DNA of 63,131 bases from an uncultured Oscillospiraceae bacterium. GTDB taxonomy: Bacteria > Bacillota > Clostridia > Oscillospirales > Oscillospiraceae. Of this stretch, positions 9,136 through 18,816 are shown one piece after another. Position numbers and translations under genes: made by a program. The DNA lies in contig CALXGH010000025.1 in assembly GCA_944387845.1 (NCBI GenBank), positions 1 through 63,131 of the forward strand, read 5' to 3'. The notes below the pieces were generated by a model. That model ran no database searches and was not told where the DNA came from. It saw only the letters and a program-made list of their open reading frames with translations. Numbering within the stretch: position 1 is the stretch's first letter; every line of letters begins with the position of its first letter.

Positions 9136-11043
9136 TTGGCTAAAATAAAGCAGCTGTCACCCTTTGTTGCGGATCTTATCGCTGCTGGCGAGGTGGTAGA
9201 ACGACCTGCCTCAGTTGTTAAGGAGCTTATGGAAAACTCCATTGACGCCGGCGCCACGCAGATAACTATTGAAATTAAAAACGGCGGCATGTCATATATC
9301 CGGGTTACAGACAATGGTATCGGTATGTCCCCTGATGATGCGTCAGTTGCTTTTTTGCGCCACGCAACAAGCAAGCTGCGTGATGCCTCAGACCTGGAGG
9401 CAATAGGTACTCTGGGCTTCAGAGGTGAGGCTCTCGCTGCTATTTCCGCCGTATCAAAAATAGAGCTTATAACAAAGGAAAACCAGGCTGAAGCCGGTAC
9501 AAAAATAAAAGTTACCGCAGGCAAAGTTGAAAGTCAAGAGCCCACAGGATGTCCTGACGGCACTACATTTACCGTCTGCGACCTTTTCTACAACACACCA
9601 GCACGTCTTAAATTCATTAAAAACGACAGAGCAGAAGGTTCCGCCGTCTCAGCCGTTGTTATAAGGACCGCTCTCTCCCATCCTGAGGTATCAATAAAAT
9701 ACATAAAGGATGAGAAAGAAGAGTGTCATACGCCTGGCGACGGCAGGATTGAATCTTGTATTTACAGTCTCCTGGGCCGTGATTTTGCCCAGGGGCTTTT
9801 ACCTGCTGCGGGCGAAAATGAAAAAGTAAAGGTCTCCGGCTATGTGTCTTCACCCAGCGCTGTCCGTGGCAACAGGACACGCCAGTTCTTTTTCGTAAAC
9901 GGCAGATTTATAAAATCTAAAACGTTGCAGGCTGCCTTGGAAAGGGCATACGCTAACTGCTTGTTTACAGGCAAGTACCCAGCTTGCATACTCTACATAG
10001 AAATACCTTTCGGTTCTGTGGATGTAAACGTACACCCCACAAAGACTGAAGTAAAATTCTCCGATGAAGGCGTTGTGTTTAGCGCTGTACACGGGGCAGT
10101 TCTCTACGCCCTTGAAAATGAGGCGCGTAACAGGTCTGATGAAGGCCAGAACGAAGGCTTGTCCCATGATGGGCCCATTAGCGGCGCTGTATATAGTCGC
10201 CCTGCATTTTCGTCCAGTTCCGGTGAACTTAAAGACAACTCCGCGGGGTATGGATATGGCAGACAGGGCATTTATGTTCCCCGTAGCCGGGATACCTTCG
10301 GAGGCCAGCGCACCTTGGGTACATACCGGTCATTTATCGATGTAAAAAATGATGGTGGCTTTAGTGGCGAAGATATAAGTACGGTAGACTACACATCATA
10401 TCAGACAAAACTCTCCATGCCTGAAACAAATAAAGGAAAATATGATGGATTTGTTAATAATTCATACGAAAATTCCGGTGAGGATTATACTATAATTGGA
10501 GAATGTCTTAACACATACATTATCGTGGAGCGTGGCCAGGATCTTATCCTCATTGATAAGCACGCCGCCCATGAACGTGTACTTTTTGATAGCCTCAAAA
10601 ACTCTCATGCAGATACTATGGAGCAGTTCACTCTCTCCCCAATAATTTGCGACATGTCCTCAGAGGATATGTCTATCCTGCTGGACAACGAGGAATCTCT
10701 GGCGGAACTAGGTTTTGAGATAGACCAGTTCAGCGATCGTGCCATAGCTGTGCGTCGTCTCCCGGCTGATATGGATACTGGAGAAGTTAAACCACTTCTT
10801 GACGAGATATGCCAGCAGCTGTCATATGGCGACAGAGCGAGCCTTGAGGAGAAAAAAGACGAGATACTCCACTCCATAGCCTGTAAAGCGGCTATAAAGG
10901 CAGGCAGGAAAAGTGAACCTGAGGAGCTTTTAGGACTTGTGAAAAAGGTCCTTTCTGATGAAGTAAAATACTGTCCTCACGGTAGGCCAGTCAGCATAAC
11001 ATTTACAAAATCCGACCTGGACAAGCAATTTCGTCGAGCATGA
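9136..11043 (+). CDS. mutL: DNA mismatch repair protein MutL
   Basis: GHKL ATPase, 635 residues, that links MutS to strand incision. N-terminal motifs ENSIDAGA, DNGIGM and GFRGEALAA are intact. The C-terminal half carries an endonuclease-type motif DKHAAHE near residue 473 (the canonical form begins DQHA), plus ACKAAIKAG and CPHGRP near 613 for metal binding, so this is the nicking type found in organisms without MutH. The start is TTG at 9136, placed just after AAGGAGG; the ATG three bases earlier is out of frame. A low-complexity linker spans roughly 330-450. Confidence 0.95.
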   Translation: MAKIKQLSPFVADLIAAGEVVERPASVVKELMENSIDAGATQITIEIKNGGMSYIRVTDNGIGMSPDDASVAFLRHATSKLRDASDLEAIGTLGFRGEALAAISAVSKIELITKENQAEAGTKIKVTAGKVESQEPTGCPDGTTFTVCDLFYNTPARLKFIKNDRAEGSAVSAVVIRTALSHPEVSIKYIKDEKEECHTPGDGRIESCIYSLLGRDFAQGLLPAAGENEKVKVSGYVSSPSAVRGNRTRQFFFVNGRFIKSKTLQAALERAYANCLFTGKYPACILYIEIPFGSVDVNVHPTKTEVKFSDEGVVFSAVHGAVLYALENEARNRSDEGQNEGLSHDGPISGAVYSRPAFSSSSGELKDNSAGYGYGRQGIYVPRSRDTFGGQRTLGTYRSFIDVKNDGGFSGEDISTVDYTSYQTKLSMPETNKGKYDGFVNNSYENSGEDYTIIGECLNTYIIVERGQDLILIDKHAAHERVLFDSLKNSHADTMEQFTLSPIICDMSSEDMSILLDNEESLAELGFEIDQFSDRAIAVRRLPADMDTGEVKPLLDEICQQLSYGDRASLEEKKDEILHSIACKAAIKAGRKSEPEELLGLVKKVLSDEVKYCPHGRPVSITFTKSDLDKQFRRA

Positions 11044-11073
11044 TGATATACCTGAACATTTAAGGAGGAGTTT

Positions 11074-12021
11074 ATGCCCAATAAAGTAGTTGTGATAACA
11101 GGGCCTACCGCCTCCGGAAAAACCCGTCTTGGTATCGCCCTTGCGAAAATATACGACGGTGAGATAGTGAGCGCCGACTCTATGCAGATTTACCAGCACA
11201 TGGATATCGGTACGGCAAAGCCCACCGAAGAGGAAAAAGAGGGTATCGTCCATCACATGATGGATATCGTCTCCCCTTTTGAAAACTATTCCGTATCTCG
11301 TTTTGTGTACGACGCATCAAAAGTTACAGACGATATACTAAGTCGTGGCAAACTTCCCATAATCGTTGGTGGTACCGGTCTTTATATCGAGTCTCTTCTT
11401 GCTGGCAGAACATTTATGTCATACAGCGACAATGGTATCCGGCAGAAATATTCGGAAATGTACGACAGTCTCGGTGGCGAAAAAATGCTTGAAAAGCTCT
11501 CTGAGTTCGACCGTTACAGCAGTGAGAAGCTTCACTTTAATGACAAAAAGCGGATAGTCAGAGCTTTTGAAGTCTATGCTATCACGGGCAAGACCATATC
11601 TCAGCACAATGCGGAGTCAAAAACAATTCCCCCGCGATACGATGCGGCAAAAATCGCCCTGACATATAAAAACAGATCCGACCTGTATTCCATGATTGGC
11701 CGCAGAGTTGACATAATGATAGAATGTGGCCTTGAAAATGAGGTGCGCTCTCTTATTGACATGGGCCTTGATTCCCGTTATACCTCCATGCAAGCCATAG
11801 GATACAAGGAAATGCTGGAATATATACAGGGAGAAAGGACGCTTGCAGAAGTAATTGACATAATTAAGATGGAGTCCAGAAGGTACGCAAAGCGTCAGCT
11901 TTCCTGGCTGGGCAGATACGATGATCTCAATTGGATATTCTGGGATAATCCCCCTGATTTTGATTCAGGGTTACTTAATTCGACAAGTTTTTTGGCGAAT
12001 ATGGGTATAATTAAGCCGTAG
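11074..12021 (+). CDS. miaA: tRNA dimethylallyltransferase MiaA
   Basis: A 315-residue enzyme that transfers dimethylallyl from DMAPP to N6 of A37 in tRNAs reading U-starting codons. The P-loop GPTASGKT is at residues 9-16, followed by [18 protein letters not shown], which holds the catalytic Asp and the isopentenyl site. [19 protein letters not shown] and the C-terminal QAIGYKEM are also typical. AAGGAGGAG precedes the ATG. The gene sits between mutL and hfq, an arrangement common in Clostridia and proteobacteria. Confidence 0.96.
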   Translation: MPNKVVVITGPTASGKTRLGIALAKIYDGEIVSADSMQIYQHMDIGTAKPTEEEKEGIVHHMMDIVSPFENYSVSRFVYDASKVTDDILSRGKLPIIVGGTGLYIESLLAGRTFMSYSDNGIRQKYSEMYDSLGGEKMLEKLSEFDRYSSEKLHFNDKKRIVRAFEVYAITGKTISQHNAESKTIPPRYDAAKIALTYKNRSDLYSMIGRRVDIMIECGLENEVRSLIDMGLDSRYTSMQAIGYKEMLEYIQGERTLAEVIDIIKMESRRYAKRQLSWLGRYDDLNWIFWDNPPDFDSGLLNSTSFLANMGIIKP

Positions 12022-12025
12022 ACAT

Positions 12026-12060
12026 AAGACGGCGTACATAAAAAATACAGAAGCCGTCTT
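12026..12060 (+). promoter_or_regulatory. Hairpin directly before the hfq ribosome site
   Basis: AAGACGGC (12026-12033) and GCCGTCTT (12053-12060) form a perfect 8-bp stem. The loop contains an A-rich tract, and the stem ends one base before the GAAAGGA ribosome site. A-rich single strands are Hfq targets in well-studied bacteria, so autoregulation is conceivable, but that is inference. The lack of a T-run argues against a terminator. Confidence 0.4.
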
Positions 12061-12076
12061 GAAAGGATGGCTAAAG

Positions 12077-12298
12077 ATGAATAAAACACTCAATTTGCAG
12101 GATACTTTTTTAAATCAGGCAAGGCGCACAGGCGTGTGCGTTACGGTTTTTCTGGTAAACGGTTTCCAGATCAAAGGCACGATTACCGGGTTTGACAATT
12201 TCATTGTTGTAGTGGACACAGAGGGTAAACAGCAGCTTATCTATAAACATGCGATTTCAACCATCGCGCCTTCAAAACCAATATCCTTTGCCGAATGA
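12077..12298 (+). CDS. hfq: RNA chaperone Hfq
   Basis: A 73-residue Sm-like protein that forms a hexameric ring and helps small RNAs pair with mRNAs. [12 protein letters not shown] (distal and proximal RNA faces), [11 protein letters not shown] (Sm1) and the Sm2 motif YKHAIST are all clear. The start at 12077 is chosen because GAAAGGA lies 9 bases upstream and the protein then begins with the usual short MNK segment. An in-frame TTG at 12059 lies within the hairpin and is unlikely. The tail is short, as in Gram-positive Hfq. Confidence 0.95.
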   Translation: MNKTLNLQDTFLNQARRTGVCVTVFLVNGFQIKGTITGFDNFIVVVDTEGKQQLIYKHAISTIAPSKPISFAE

Positions 12299-12324
12299 TT
12301 TGATCCCTGCAGAAAGGATCAGCT

Positions 12325-13500
12325 ATGCGTTCAGAAAATGCTGTAATAAGGCTCATTACCATTCTGGTTTTTGCAGCAATGCTTTTATATATAATCTTTG
12401 CTCTGCTGAGTAGCGCACTTAATCCTTTAAAGACCGAGGCAGTCTCTGCCACTGTAATAGAGGATAGTGTAGACATAAGCGGATACATAGTTAGGGATGA
12501 AACAGTTTTAGCCGGAGACGCTGACTACATAATAACGGTCTCCAGTGGAGATAAGGTATCTGTCGATCAGACAATAGCCGTAAAATACGGTGATGAAGCG
12601 GCCATAGAGCGTATTGCGAAAATGCAGGAGCTTTCTAATACCATATCCCAGCTTGAAACAAACATTGCCGGCAAAAACTCTTACCAGGAAGTGGCTGTTG
12701 AAAGCGTCATCAGCTTTTCTGAGGCGGTCTCCAGTGGGAATATGGCAGACATCGACTCTGCCGTTTCCGGCATTGAAACCCATATAATGAACGCCTATGG
12801 TGATTATGATCAGCAGGAACAGACTTTGGCTGACCTTAAATCCCAGCTTGCCGAGTTGGAAAGCAGTTCAGCCTCCGACGCCTCTTACATGAAGTCAACA
12901 TACTCTGGCATTTTCGCCCTGACAAGCGACGGGTATGAGAACATAAGATTTTCTGATTTGGAAAATATAACTCCGTCAGCTCTAACTGCTCTTTTCACTG
13001 GTAAAGAGGCCGGTCCGAATGCCATAGGAAAAATCGTAACAGGCCTCACTTGGAAATACGCTGTCATTCTGGATAACGCTGTAGCCGAGCGGCTTTCAGA
13101 GGGCAGTAGCTATGAGATAGTGTTTGAGAGCAGCTTCGGTAAGTCTCTCAAAATGACTGTTGATAGCATAGGTCTCACAGAAAATGATAAATGCGTTGTT
13201 ATCTTTTCTTCAAATAAATATATTTCCGACACCGTAACTCTTAGAGAGGCGGAAGGTAAAATATTGTTTAGCACCACAACTGGTCTTTGCATACCAAAAG
13301 ACGCCGTGTATTATGACGATGACGGAACACCATACGTATATATTCTCGTAGGGCTCCAGGCCCGTCGGGCTGATATAGAGATAACCAGTGAGCTTGAAGA
13401 TTGCTATATAGCAGACCCATCCAGTTCCTCCCTTCTCCGTATAGGTTCAGAAGTAATAGTCAAGGCAAAAGATTTGTATGATGGCAAAGTTGTGCAGTGA
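12325..13500 (+). CDS. HlyD-like membrane-anchored adaptor protein
   Basis: A 391-residue protein with one N-terminal transmembrane helix (about residues 10-32), then a barrel-sandwich/lipoyl-like segment (SGYIVRDETVL, KVSVDQTIA), a long helical hairpin (about 90-180) and a C-terminal beta-barrel ending SEVIVKAKDLYDGKVV. This matches HlyD/membrane-fusion proteins, though no transporter is encoded nearby. In Clostridia a similar protein lies between hfq and sepF genes, hinting at a link with the cell envelope or division. The exact role is unknown. Confidence 0.7.
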   Translation: MRSENAVIRLITILVFAAMLLYIIFALLSSALNPLKTEAVSATVIEDSVDISGYIVRDETVLAGDADYIITVSSGDKVSVDQTIAVKYGDEAAIERIAKMQELSNTISQLETNIAGKNSYQEVAVESVISFSEAVSSGNMADIDSAVSGIETHIMNAYGDYDQQEQTLADLKSQLAELESSSASDASYMKSTYSGIFALTSDGYENIRFSDLENITPSALTALFTGKEAGPNAIGKIVTGLTWKYAVILDNAVAERLSEGSSYEIVFESSFGKSLKMTVDSIGLTENDKCVVIFSSNKYISDTVTLREAEGKILFSTTTGLCIPKDAVYYDDDGTPYVYILVGLQARRADIEITSELEDCYIADPSSSSLLRIGSEVIVKAKDLYDGKVVQ

Positions 13501-13508
13501 GGTCATTT

Positions 13509-14207
13509 ATGTTGAGTATTGAAGATAATGTAAGGCATGTAAAAGAACTTATTGAAAAGGCGGCTTCCCGCTCCGGTAGATCGGGCGGGGATATACGCCT
13601 TGTTGCTGCGTCAAAACAAAACAGCGCAGACGCAGTTCGGTCGGCATATCACGCCGGTATAGACTGTTTTGGTGAAAACAGAGTCCAGGAGCTTATGGAA
13701 AAAAAGGCCCTTGGAGCGTACGACGGTGCGGAACTTCACCTTATAGGACATTTGCAGAAAAACAAGGTCAAAAATGTCGTGGGTCAGTGCGACCTTATTC
13801 AGTCAGTAGACTCAAAAGAACTTATGGAGCTGATATCAAAGAGAGCGACTTCCCTAGAGATTGTCCAGGACATCCTTATTGAAGTAAATATTGGCAGAGA
13901 GGAAACAAAAACTGGTATCGACCCATCTGCTTTGGACGACATTGCTTCTTACGCCTCGTCCTTACCCGGCATAATAGTTAAGGGTCTTATGGCAATTCCT
14001 CCCATAAACAGTTATGAAAGTCATGAAAAGTACAATTATTTTGATTTAATGTACAAGCTATATGTTGACATAAGGGCAAAAAAATACGATAATAATGATA
14101 TCTGTACTTTGTCTATGGGCATGAGTTCAGATTTTGAAGAAGCTATCATCGCGGGGTCGAATATGGTCAGAGTGGGAACAGCCATTTTCGGTCCGAGAGC
14201 ATATTGA
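13509..14207 (+). CDS. YggS/PLPBP-family pyridoxal phosphate homeostasis protein
   Basis: A 232-residue single-domain PLP protein of the YggS family (B. subtilis YlmE type), which binds PLP and balances vitamin B6 and amino-acid pools without a known reaction. The PLP lysine lies in VAASKQNSAD. FGENRVQE, HLIGHLQKNK, VNIGREETKTG and LSMGMSSDFEEAI are family signatures. A GTG 12 bases earlier overlaps the preceding stop, but TGAGG lies 6 bases before the ATG at 13509, so that start is preferred. It forms the usual yggS-sepF-divIVA cell-division order. Confidence 0.92.
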   Translation: MLSIEDNVRHVKELIEKAASRSGRSGGDIRLVAASKQNSADAVRSAYHAGIDCFGENRVQELMEKKALGAYDGAELHLIGHLQKNKVKNVVGQCDLIQSVDSKELMELISKRATSLEIVQDILIEVNIGREETKTGIDPSALDDIASYASSLPGIIVKGLMAIPPINSYESHEKYNYFDLMYKLYVDIRAKKYDNNDICTLSMGMSSDFEEAIIAGSNMVRVGTAIFGPRAY

Positions 14208-14230
14208 TTTATAATACAGGAGGCAAGACA

Positions 14231-14701
14231 ATGGGTATTTTCAGTGAGATAAAAAAGTTAACTCGTCCCTATGATGACGATGATGATGAATTTGAAGATT
14301 TTACTCCCAAGGCACCGGAACGTATACCGGTAACACAGAAAACAAACACTCAGCAGGCTCAGAGGAGTTTTTCTCCTATTGAGGAAAGACGCGATTCAAA
14401 TAAGGTAGTAAACATTCACGCCACAACCCAGCTTTCAGTTGTGCTTGTTAAACCGGAGCGTTTTGAAAACGCAGCGGAGATTGCTGACCATCTGCGTGAA
14501 AAGCGCACAGTAGTACTCAATCTTGAGCAGACAAATAAGGACATTGCCAGAAGGCTTATAGACTTCTTATCAGGTGTAGCATATGCACAGGACGGTAAAA
14601 TTAAAAAGGTTGCTGTCAATACATATCTCATAACACCGTACAATGTAGATCTTCTTGGCGATCTTATAGATGAGCTTGAAAACAATGGTTTATACTTCTA
14701 A
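14231..14701 (+). CDS. sepF: Cell division protein SepF
   Basis: A 156-residue protein that anchors FtsZ filaments to the membrane in Gram-positive bacteria. The N-terminus MGIFSEIKKLT is the amphipathic membrane-binding helix. An acidic linker (DDDDDEFEDF) and Thr/Gln-rich stretch follow, then the SepF core (VVLVKPERFENAAEIADHLR, VVLNLEQTNKDIARRLIDFLSG). The start follows AGGAGG by 8 bases. Neighbours yggS and divIVA agree with the role. Confidence 0.95.
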   Translation: MGIFSEIKKLTRPYDDDDDEFEDFTPKAPERIPVTQKTNTQQAQRSFSPIEERRDSNKVVNIHATTQLSVVLVKPERFENAAEIADHLREKRTVVLNLEQTNKDIARRLIDFLSGVAYAQDGKIKKVAVNTYLITPYNVDLLGDLIDELENNGLYF

Positions 14702-14749
14702 ACCTAGTTCTACTTTACAGACATATTTTTTTAGAAAGAGGAATGGGAT

Positions 14750-15883
14750 ATGCTTACCCCTCGTGATATTCAGGAAGTTGGATTTACGAAAGCCGTTTTT
14801 GGCGGATATGATATGGAATCCGTTGACGAATTTCTTGAGACCGTAACGGCTGATTATGCAAAACTTTATAAAGACAACGCAATTTTAAAAAGCAAGATTA
14901 AAGTGCTTGTGGACAAGATTGAGGATTACCGCAAGACTGAAGATTCCATGAGAATGACTCTTCTTACCGCTCAGAGGACCAGCGAAGATCTTCTCAACAG
15001 AGCCAAGACCAAGAGTACTGACATCGTTGCCGGTGCCGAGGCAGAGGCAGACGCTAAACTTGCGGAAATCGAGCGGAAGATTTATCTTGAGAATGAGCGG
15101 CTTAAACGCGTTCAGCAGGAGACATTTGATTATATTTCAAAGTCAAAGAAATTAATAAAGGTCTTTGGCGCTTTTCTGGAAAAGATTGAGGACACAGATA
15201 TTTATCAGGATGCTAAAAAAAGTGCTAGCGCAACATCAAGACCATCACCTACTATGTATGGGTCAGCGTTTGGAACGGCTTTTAAGAACGTAAAAGCACA
15301 GGCTACACCGCAAAAGAGCCCAGAACCTGCTCCAGTGCAGCCAGTTGCACCGGTACAGCCAGCACCTGAACCGGCTCCTGCGGAGACTGTGTCTGAAGAT
15401 GAAGATGTTCAGGTTTACAAGCCGGCAAAATCCGCTGAGAAAGTAGACACCTCTGAATCTGAAACTGCTGAAGCCGAAACTGTAAGCAGTGAAACCGAGG
15501 TAAAACCGCTTGAAGAAAAATCTGAAGAAAAACCAAAGGCTGAAAATGACGATGGTATTCCTGACAGCTTGTTTGAAAACATCGAGGAAGCTGTACAAGA
15601 ACAGGTAAAAGCAGAAAATGCCGCAGACAGTAAGACCCCTTCCGAGGAAGATGAATCTCAGTCTGACAAAGACGCTTCAGAGTCCCAGGATGAGGAACAT
15701 CCTGCTGAAGAGAAAAAAGACGAAGAGGAGCTCTATGCGGAGACAATGAAGCTCTTCTACGAAGAAGAGGATAAAAAAGAAAAAGAGGAAACGGTAGACG
15801 AAGATGACTTCTTCTCTCCACGCCCCAAATTCAAGTTTGATAATTTGCAGTTCGGCTCAAATTATGATAACAAAAACAAGTAA
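14750..15883 (+). CDS. divIVA: DivIVA-domain cell division/polarity protein
   Basis: A 377-residue protein starting LTPRDIQEVGFTKAVFGGYDMESVDEFLE, the DivIVA lipid-binding N-terminus, with a coiled coil up to about residue 130. The remaining 240 residues are an unusually long disordered tail. It is first Pro/Ala-rich (about 185-215) and then strongly acidic with many Glu, Ser and Lys, ending FSPRPKFKFDNLQFGSNYDN. It marks negatively curved membrane at septa and poles. The tail is much longer than in B. subtilis DivIVA (164 residues in all). It is last of the division cluster and ends at a short hairpin. Confidence 0.9.
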   Translation: MLTPRDIQEVGFTKAVFGGYDMESVDEFLETVTADYAKLYKDNAILKSKIKVLVDKIEDYRKTEDSMRMTLLTAQRTSEDLLNRAKTKSTDIVAGAEAEADAKLAEIERKIYLENERLKRVQQETFDYISKSKKLIKVFGAFLEKIEDTDIYQDAKKSASATSRPSPTMYGSAFGTAFKNVKAQATPQKSPEPAPVQPVAPVQPAPEPAPAETVSEDEDVQVYKPAKSAEKVDTSESETAEAETVSSETEVKPLEEKSEEKPKAENDDGIPDSLFENIEEAVQEQVKAENAADSKTPSEEDESQSDKDASESQDEEHPAEEKKDEEELYAETMKLFYEEEDKKEKEETVDEDDFFSPRPKFKFDNLQFGSNYDNKNK

Positions 15884-15915
15884 GACCATAGTTTATTTTC
15901 GATTCTTCCGGAGAT

Positions 15916-15945
15916 TGCCGCACATTGTGCGGCACTCCTTTTAAT
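15916..15945 (+). terminator. Probable terminator after divIVA
   Basis: An 8-bp stem (15916-15923 with 15927-15934, TGCCGCAC/GTGCGGCA, loop ATT) is followed by CTCCTTTT. The T-run is short, so partial read-through into ileS is possible. Confidence 0.6.
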
Positions 15946-15973
15946 AGAAAAAAAGACAAGGAGTATTAGAGAT

Positions 15974-18766
15974 ATGGCGCAGGATTATAATTCAACACTC
16001 AATCTGCCGAAGACTGACTTCCCTATGCGTGCCGGACTCCCAAAAAGAGAGCCTGAAATGTTGAAACAGTGGGAAGAGCTGGATGTTTACAATGAACTTT
16101 TAAAGAAAAATGAAGGCAAACCGCTTTTCAGTCTTCACGATGGACCTCCGTTTTCCAACGGTGATCTGCATATGGGCCACGCCCTTAATAAGGCGCTTAA
16201 GGACTTTATCACAAGAAGCTACGCTATGCGCGGTTATTACACACCTTATATTCCCGGCTGGGATAACCATGGTATGCCCATTGAGTCCGCGATTATTAAA
16301 AAGAACAAATTAAACCGCAAGGCGATGAGTGTTCCAGAGTTTCGTTCTGCCTGCCATGACTTTGCTCAGCATTATATAGACGTTCAGATGGAAGGCTTTA
16401 AAAGAATGGGCGTTATCGCCGATTGGGAACATCCATACAAAACCATGGACCCTGAGTTTGAGGCTGAAGAGGTAAAAGTTTTCGGTGAAATGTTCAAAAA
16501 GGGCTATATCTATAAAGGCCTTAAGCCAGTCTACTGGTGTCCTAAAGATGAAACTGCCCTTGCTGAAGCTGAAATTGAGTATCAGGACGACCCCTGTACA
16601 ACAGCTTATGTTAAGTTCAAAATAAACGACGACCTTGGAAAGCTGCCAAATGTTGACCATGATAAGCTGTTCTTCGTTATCTGGACAACTACAATCTGGA
16701 CGCTTCCTGGTAACCTTGGTATTTGCCTGCACCCTGAGGAGACATATGTGCTGGCAAAAGCTCCAAACGGTGAGATTTATATCCTTGCTGAGGCTCTTAC
16801 CGAAAAGGTAATGAAAATCGGTGGTTTTGATGAGTACGAGATAATTGAAAAACATCCCGGCTCTTTCTTTGAGAATATGCTGGCTGACCACCCGTTCCTT
16901 CCAAAGACATCCAGGCTTTTAAACGCTGAGTATGTAACTATGGAATCCGGTACCGGCTGTGTTCATACCGCTCCTGGCTTCGGTGCAGACGACTATGAGA
17001 CATGCCGTCGCTATGGTATGGATATGGTAGTTCCTGTAGATGACAGAGGCCGCCATACAGAATACGCTGGCAAATACGCTGGTCTTAAAACAGATGAGTC
17101 CAACCCAATCATTCTCGAGGATATGAAGCAGTCTGGGATGCTGTTCGCGTCAGAAGATGTCACCCACTCCTATCCTCACTGCTGGAGATGTAAAGGCCCA
17201 ATCATTTTCCGAGCCACACCGCAGTGGTTCTGCTCTGTTGAGGCTTTCAAAGATGAAGCGTGTGCTGCATGTGACGATGTACGCTGGATCCCTGAGTGGG
17301 GCCTTGACCGTATGAAGGCCATGATCCGTGAGAGATCTGACTGGTGCATCTCACGTCAGAGAAAATGGGGTCTGCCTATCCCCGTATTCTACTGCCCTGA
17401 CTGCGGAAAACCAATAGTAACTGATGAGACAATAAATGCCATTTCTGAACTGTTCAAAGTTGAGGGTTCTAACGCCTGGTTTGCAAAAGACGCTTCTGAA
17501 ATTCTCCCAGAAGGCTTTGCGTGCCCGCACTGTGGCTGCAAGGAAGGCTTTACAAAAGAAGAGGACACTCTTGACGGTTGGTTTGACTCAGGCTCAACTC
17601 ATTTTGCTTCAATGAAGCGTTCCCAGGGCTTCTGGCCGGCTACAATGTATCTTGAAGGTCTTGACCAGTACAGAGGCTGGTTCCAGTCCTCCCTGCTCAC
17701 TTCGGTTGGTGCTTTCGGCGGTGGCGCTCCGTTTAAAGAGTGCCTTACCCATGGCTGGACGGTTGACGGCGAAGGCAAAGCAATGCACAAGTCTCTTGGC
17801 AACGGTATGGACCCCAATGAGATAATAAAGGACTTCGGCGCTGATCTTTTAAGACTCTGGGCCGGCTCCTCAGACTATCATGTTGATGTGCGCTGCTCAA
17901 AGGATATATTCAAACAGCTCAGCCAGAACTATCTTAAGTTCCGCAACACCGCAAGATACTGTCTTGGCAACCTCTATGACTTTGATCCTAACGATCTTGT
18001 ATCTCCTGACGATATGTTGGAACTTGACAAATGGGCGGTAACAAAGCTTAACGAGCTTATAAATGAAGTATTCGATGCATACGACAATTATGAATTCCAC
18101 GTTGTATCACATGCGATAAACGATTTCTGTGTAGTTGACATGAGCAACTTCTACCTTGATATCATAAAAGACCGTCTCTACTGCGACAAAAAATATAGTG
18201 TAAGCCGCAGATCTGCTCAGACAGCAATGTTTCTTATTCTTGACGCTCTTACAAAGATGTTCGCTCCAATCCTTGCATTTACCTGCAATGAGATCTGGCT
18301 CAGCATGCCTCACCGTGAGGGCGACGATGAGCGCAATATTGTATTTAACGAGATGAGCAAGCCATACACTGAGTACTCACTCAACGAAACTGAGATGGCA
18401 AAATGGGATAAGCTTATTGCTCTTCGCAATCTTGTTAACAAGGCAATGGAAATTAAGAGAGGCGAAAAACTCATAGGAAAATCTCTTGATGCCGAGGTTA
18501 CCCTTTATGTATCCGACGCTGCAAAAGATGACTTTGCTGTTCTTGCAAACGCCAACCTGAAAGAACTGTTTATATGCTCACAGGTAAGTGTGGTTTACGA
18601 AGATGGCGACGGCTTTGAGGATCGCACCCTGTATGAAGGTGTCAAGGTCCTTGTAACACCTAGCGACAAGCCGAAATGTCTCCGGTGCTGGACTCATGAT
18701 GCTGCTGTCGGCGCTGATCCTGACAGACCTGATCTCTGTCCGAGATGTGCTGCCGCAATAGAATAA
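15974..18766 (+). CDS. ileS: Isoleucyl-tRNA synthetase
   Basis: Class I synthetase, 930 residues, charging tRNA-Ile. The HIGH motif appears as LHMGH within PPFSNGDLHMGHALNK. The KMSKS loop appears as KAMHKSLGN, a variant in which the first Met and Ser of the usual motif differ. The CP1 editing domain lies between, and the C-terminal zinc-binding motif CLRCWTH...CPRCAA is present, marking the bacterial IleS1 type. AAGGAG precedes the ATG. No T-box fits in the 90 bases before it. Confidence 0.96.
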   Translation: MAQDYNSTLNLPKTDFPMRAGLPKREPEMLKQWEELDVYNELLKKNEGKPLFSLHDGPPFSNGDLHMGHALNKALKDFITRSYAMRGYYTPYIPGWDNHGMPIESAIIKKNKLNRKAMSVPEFRSACHDFAQHYIDVQMEGFKRMGVIADWEHPYKTMDPEFEAEEVKVFGEMFKKGYIYKGLKPVYWCPKDETALAEAEIEYQDDPCTTAYVKFKINDDLGKLPNVDHDKLFFVIWTTTIWTLPGNLGICLHPEETYVLAKAPNGEIYILAEALTEKVMKIGGFDEYEIIEKHPGSFFENMLADHPFLPKTSRLLNAEYVTMESGTGCVHTAPGFGADDYETCRRYGMDMVVPVDDRGRHTEYAGKYAGLKTDESNPIILEDMKQSGMLFASEDVTHSYPHCWRCKGPIIFRATPQWFCSVEAFKDEACAACDDVRWIPEWGLDRMKAMIRERSDWCISRQRKWGLPIPVFYCPDCGKPIVTDETINAISELFKVEGSNAWFAKDASEILPEGFACPHCGCKEGFTKEEDTLDGWFDSGSTHFASMKRSQGFWPATMYLEGLDQYRGWFQSSLLTSVGAFGGGAPFKECLTHGWTVDGEGKAMHKSLGNGMDPNEIIKDFGADLLRLWAGSSDYHVDVRCSKDIFKQLSQNYLKFRNTARYCLGNLYDFDPNDLVSPDDMLELDKWAVTKLNELINEVFDAYDNYEFHVVSHAINDFCVVDMSNFYLDIIKDRLYCDKKYSVSRRSAQTAMFLILDALTKMFAPILAFTCNEIWLSMPHREGDDERNIVFNEMSKPYTEYSLNETEMAKWDKLIALRNLVNKAMEIKRGEKLIGKSLDAEVTLYVSDAAKDDFAVLANANLKELFICSQVSVVYEDGDGFEDRTLYEGVKVLVTPSDKPKCLRCWTHDAAVGADPDRPDLCPRCAAAIE

Positions 18767-18771
18767 ATACA

Positions 18772-18798
18772 AAAAAGGGCGGCAATGCCGCCCTTTTT
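18772..18798 (+). terminator. Terminator after ileS
   Basis: GGGCGGC (18777-18783) and GCCGCCC (18787-18793) form a stem extended by A/T pairs, with a 3-base loop and then TTTTT. It lies directly between ileS and lspA. Confidence 0.8.
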
Positions 18799-18816
18799 AA
18801 ATAAATCGGAGGAAAT

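Noticed and set aside
15884-15973. T-box leader for ileS
   Set aside because: The gap is only 90 bases and lacks the GGTGGTACC element; only a simple hairpin is there.
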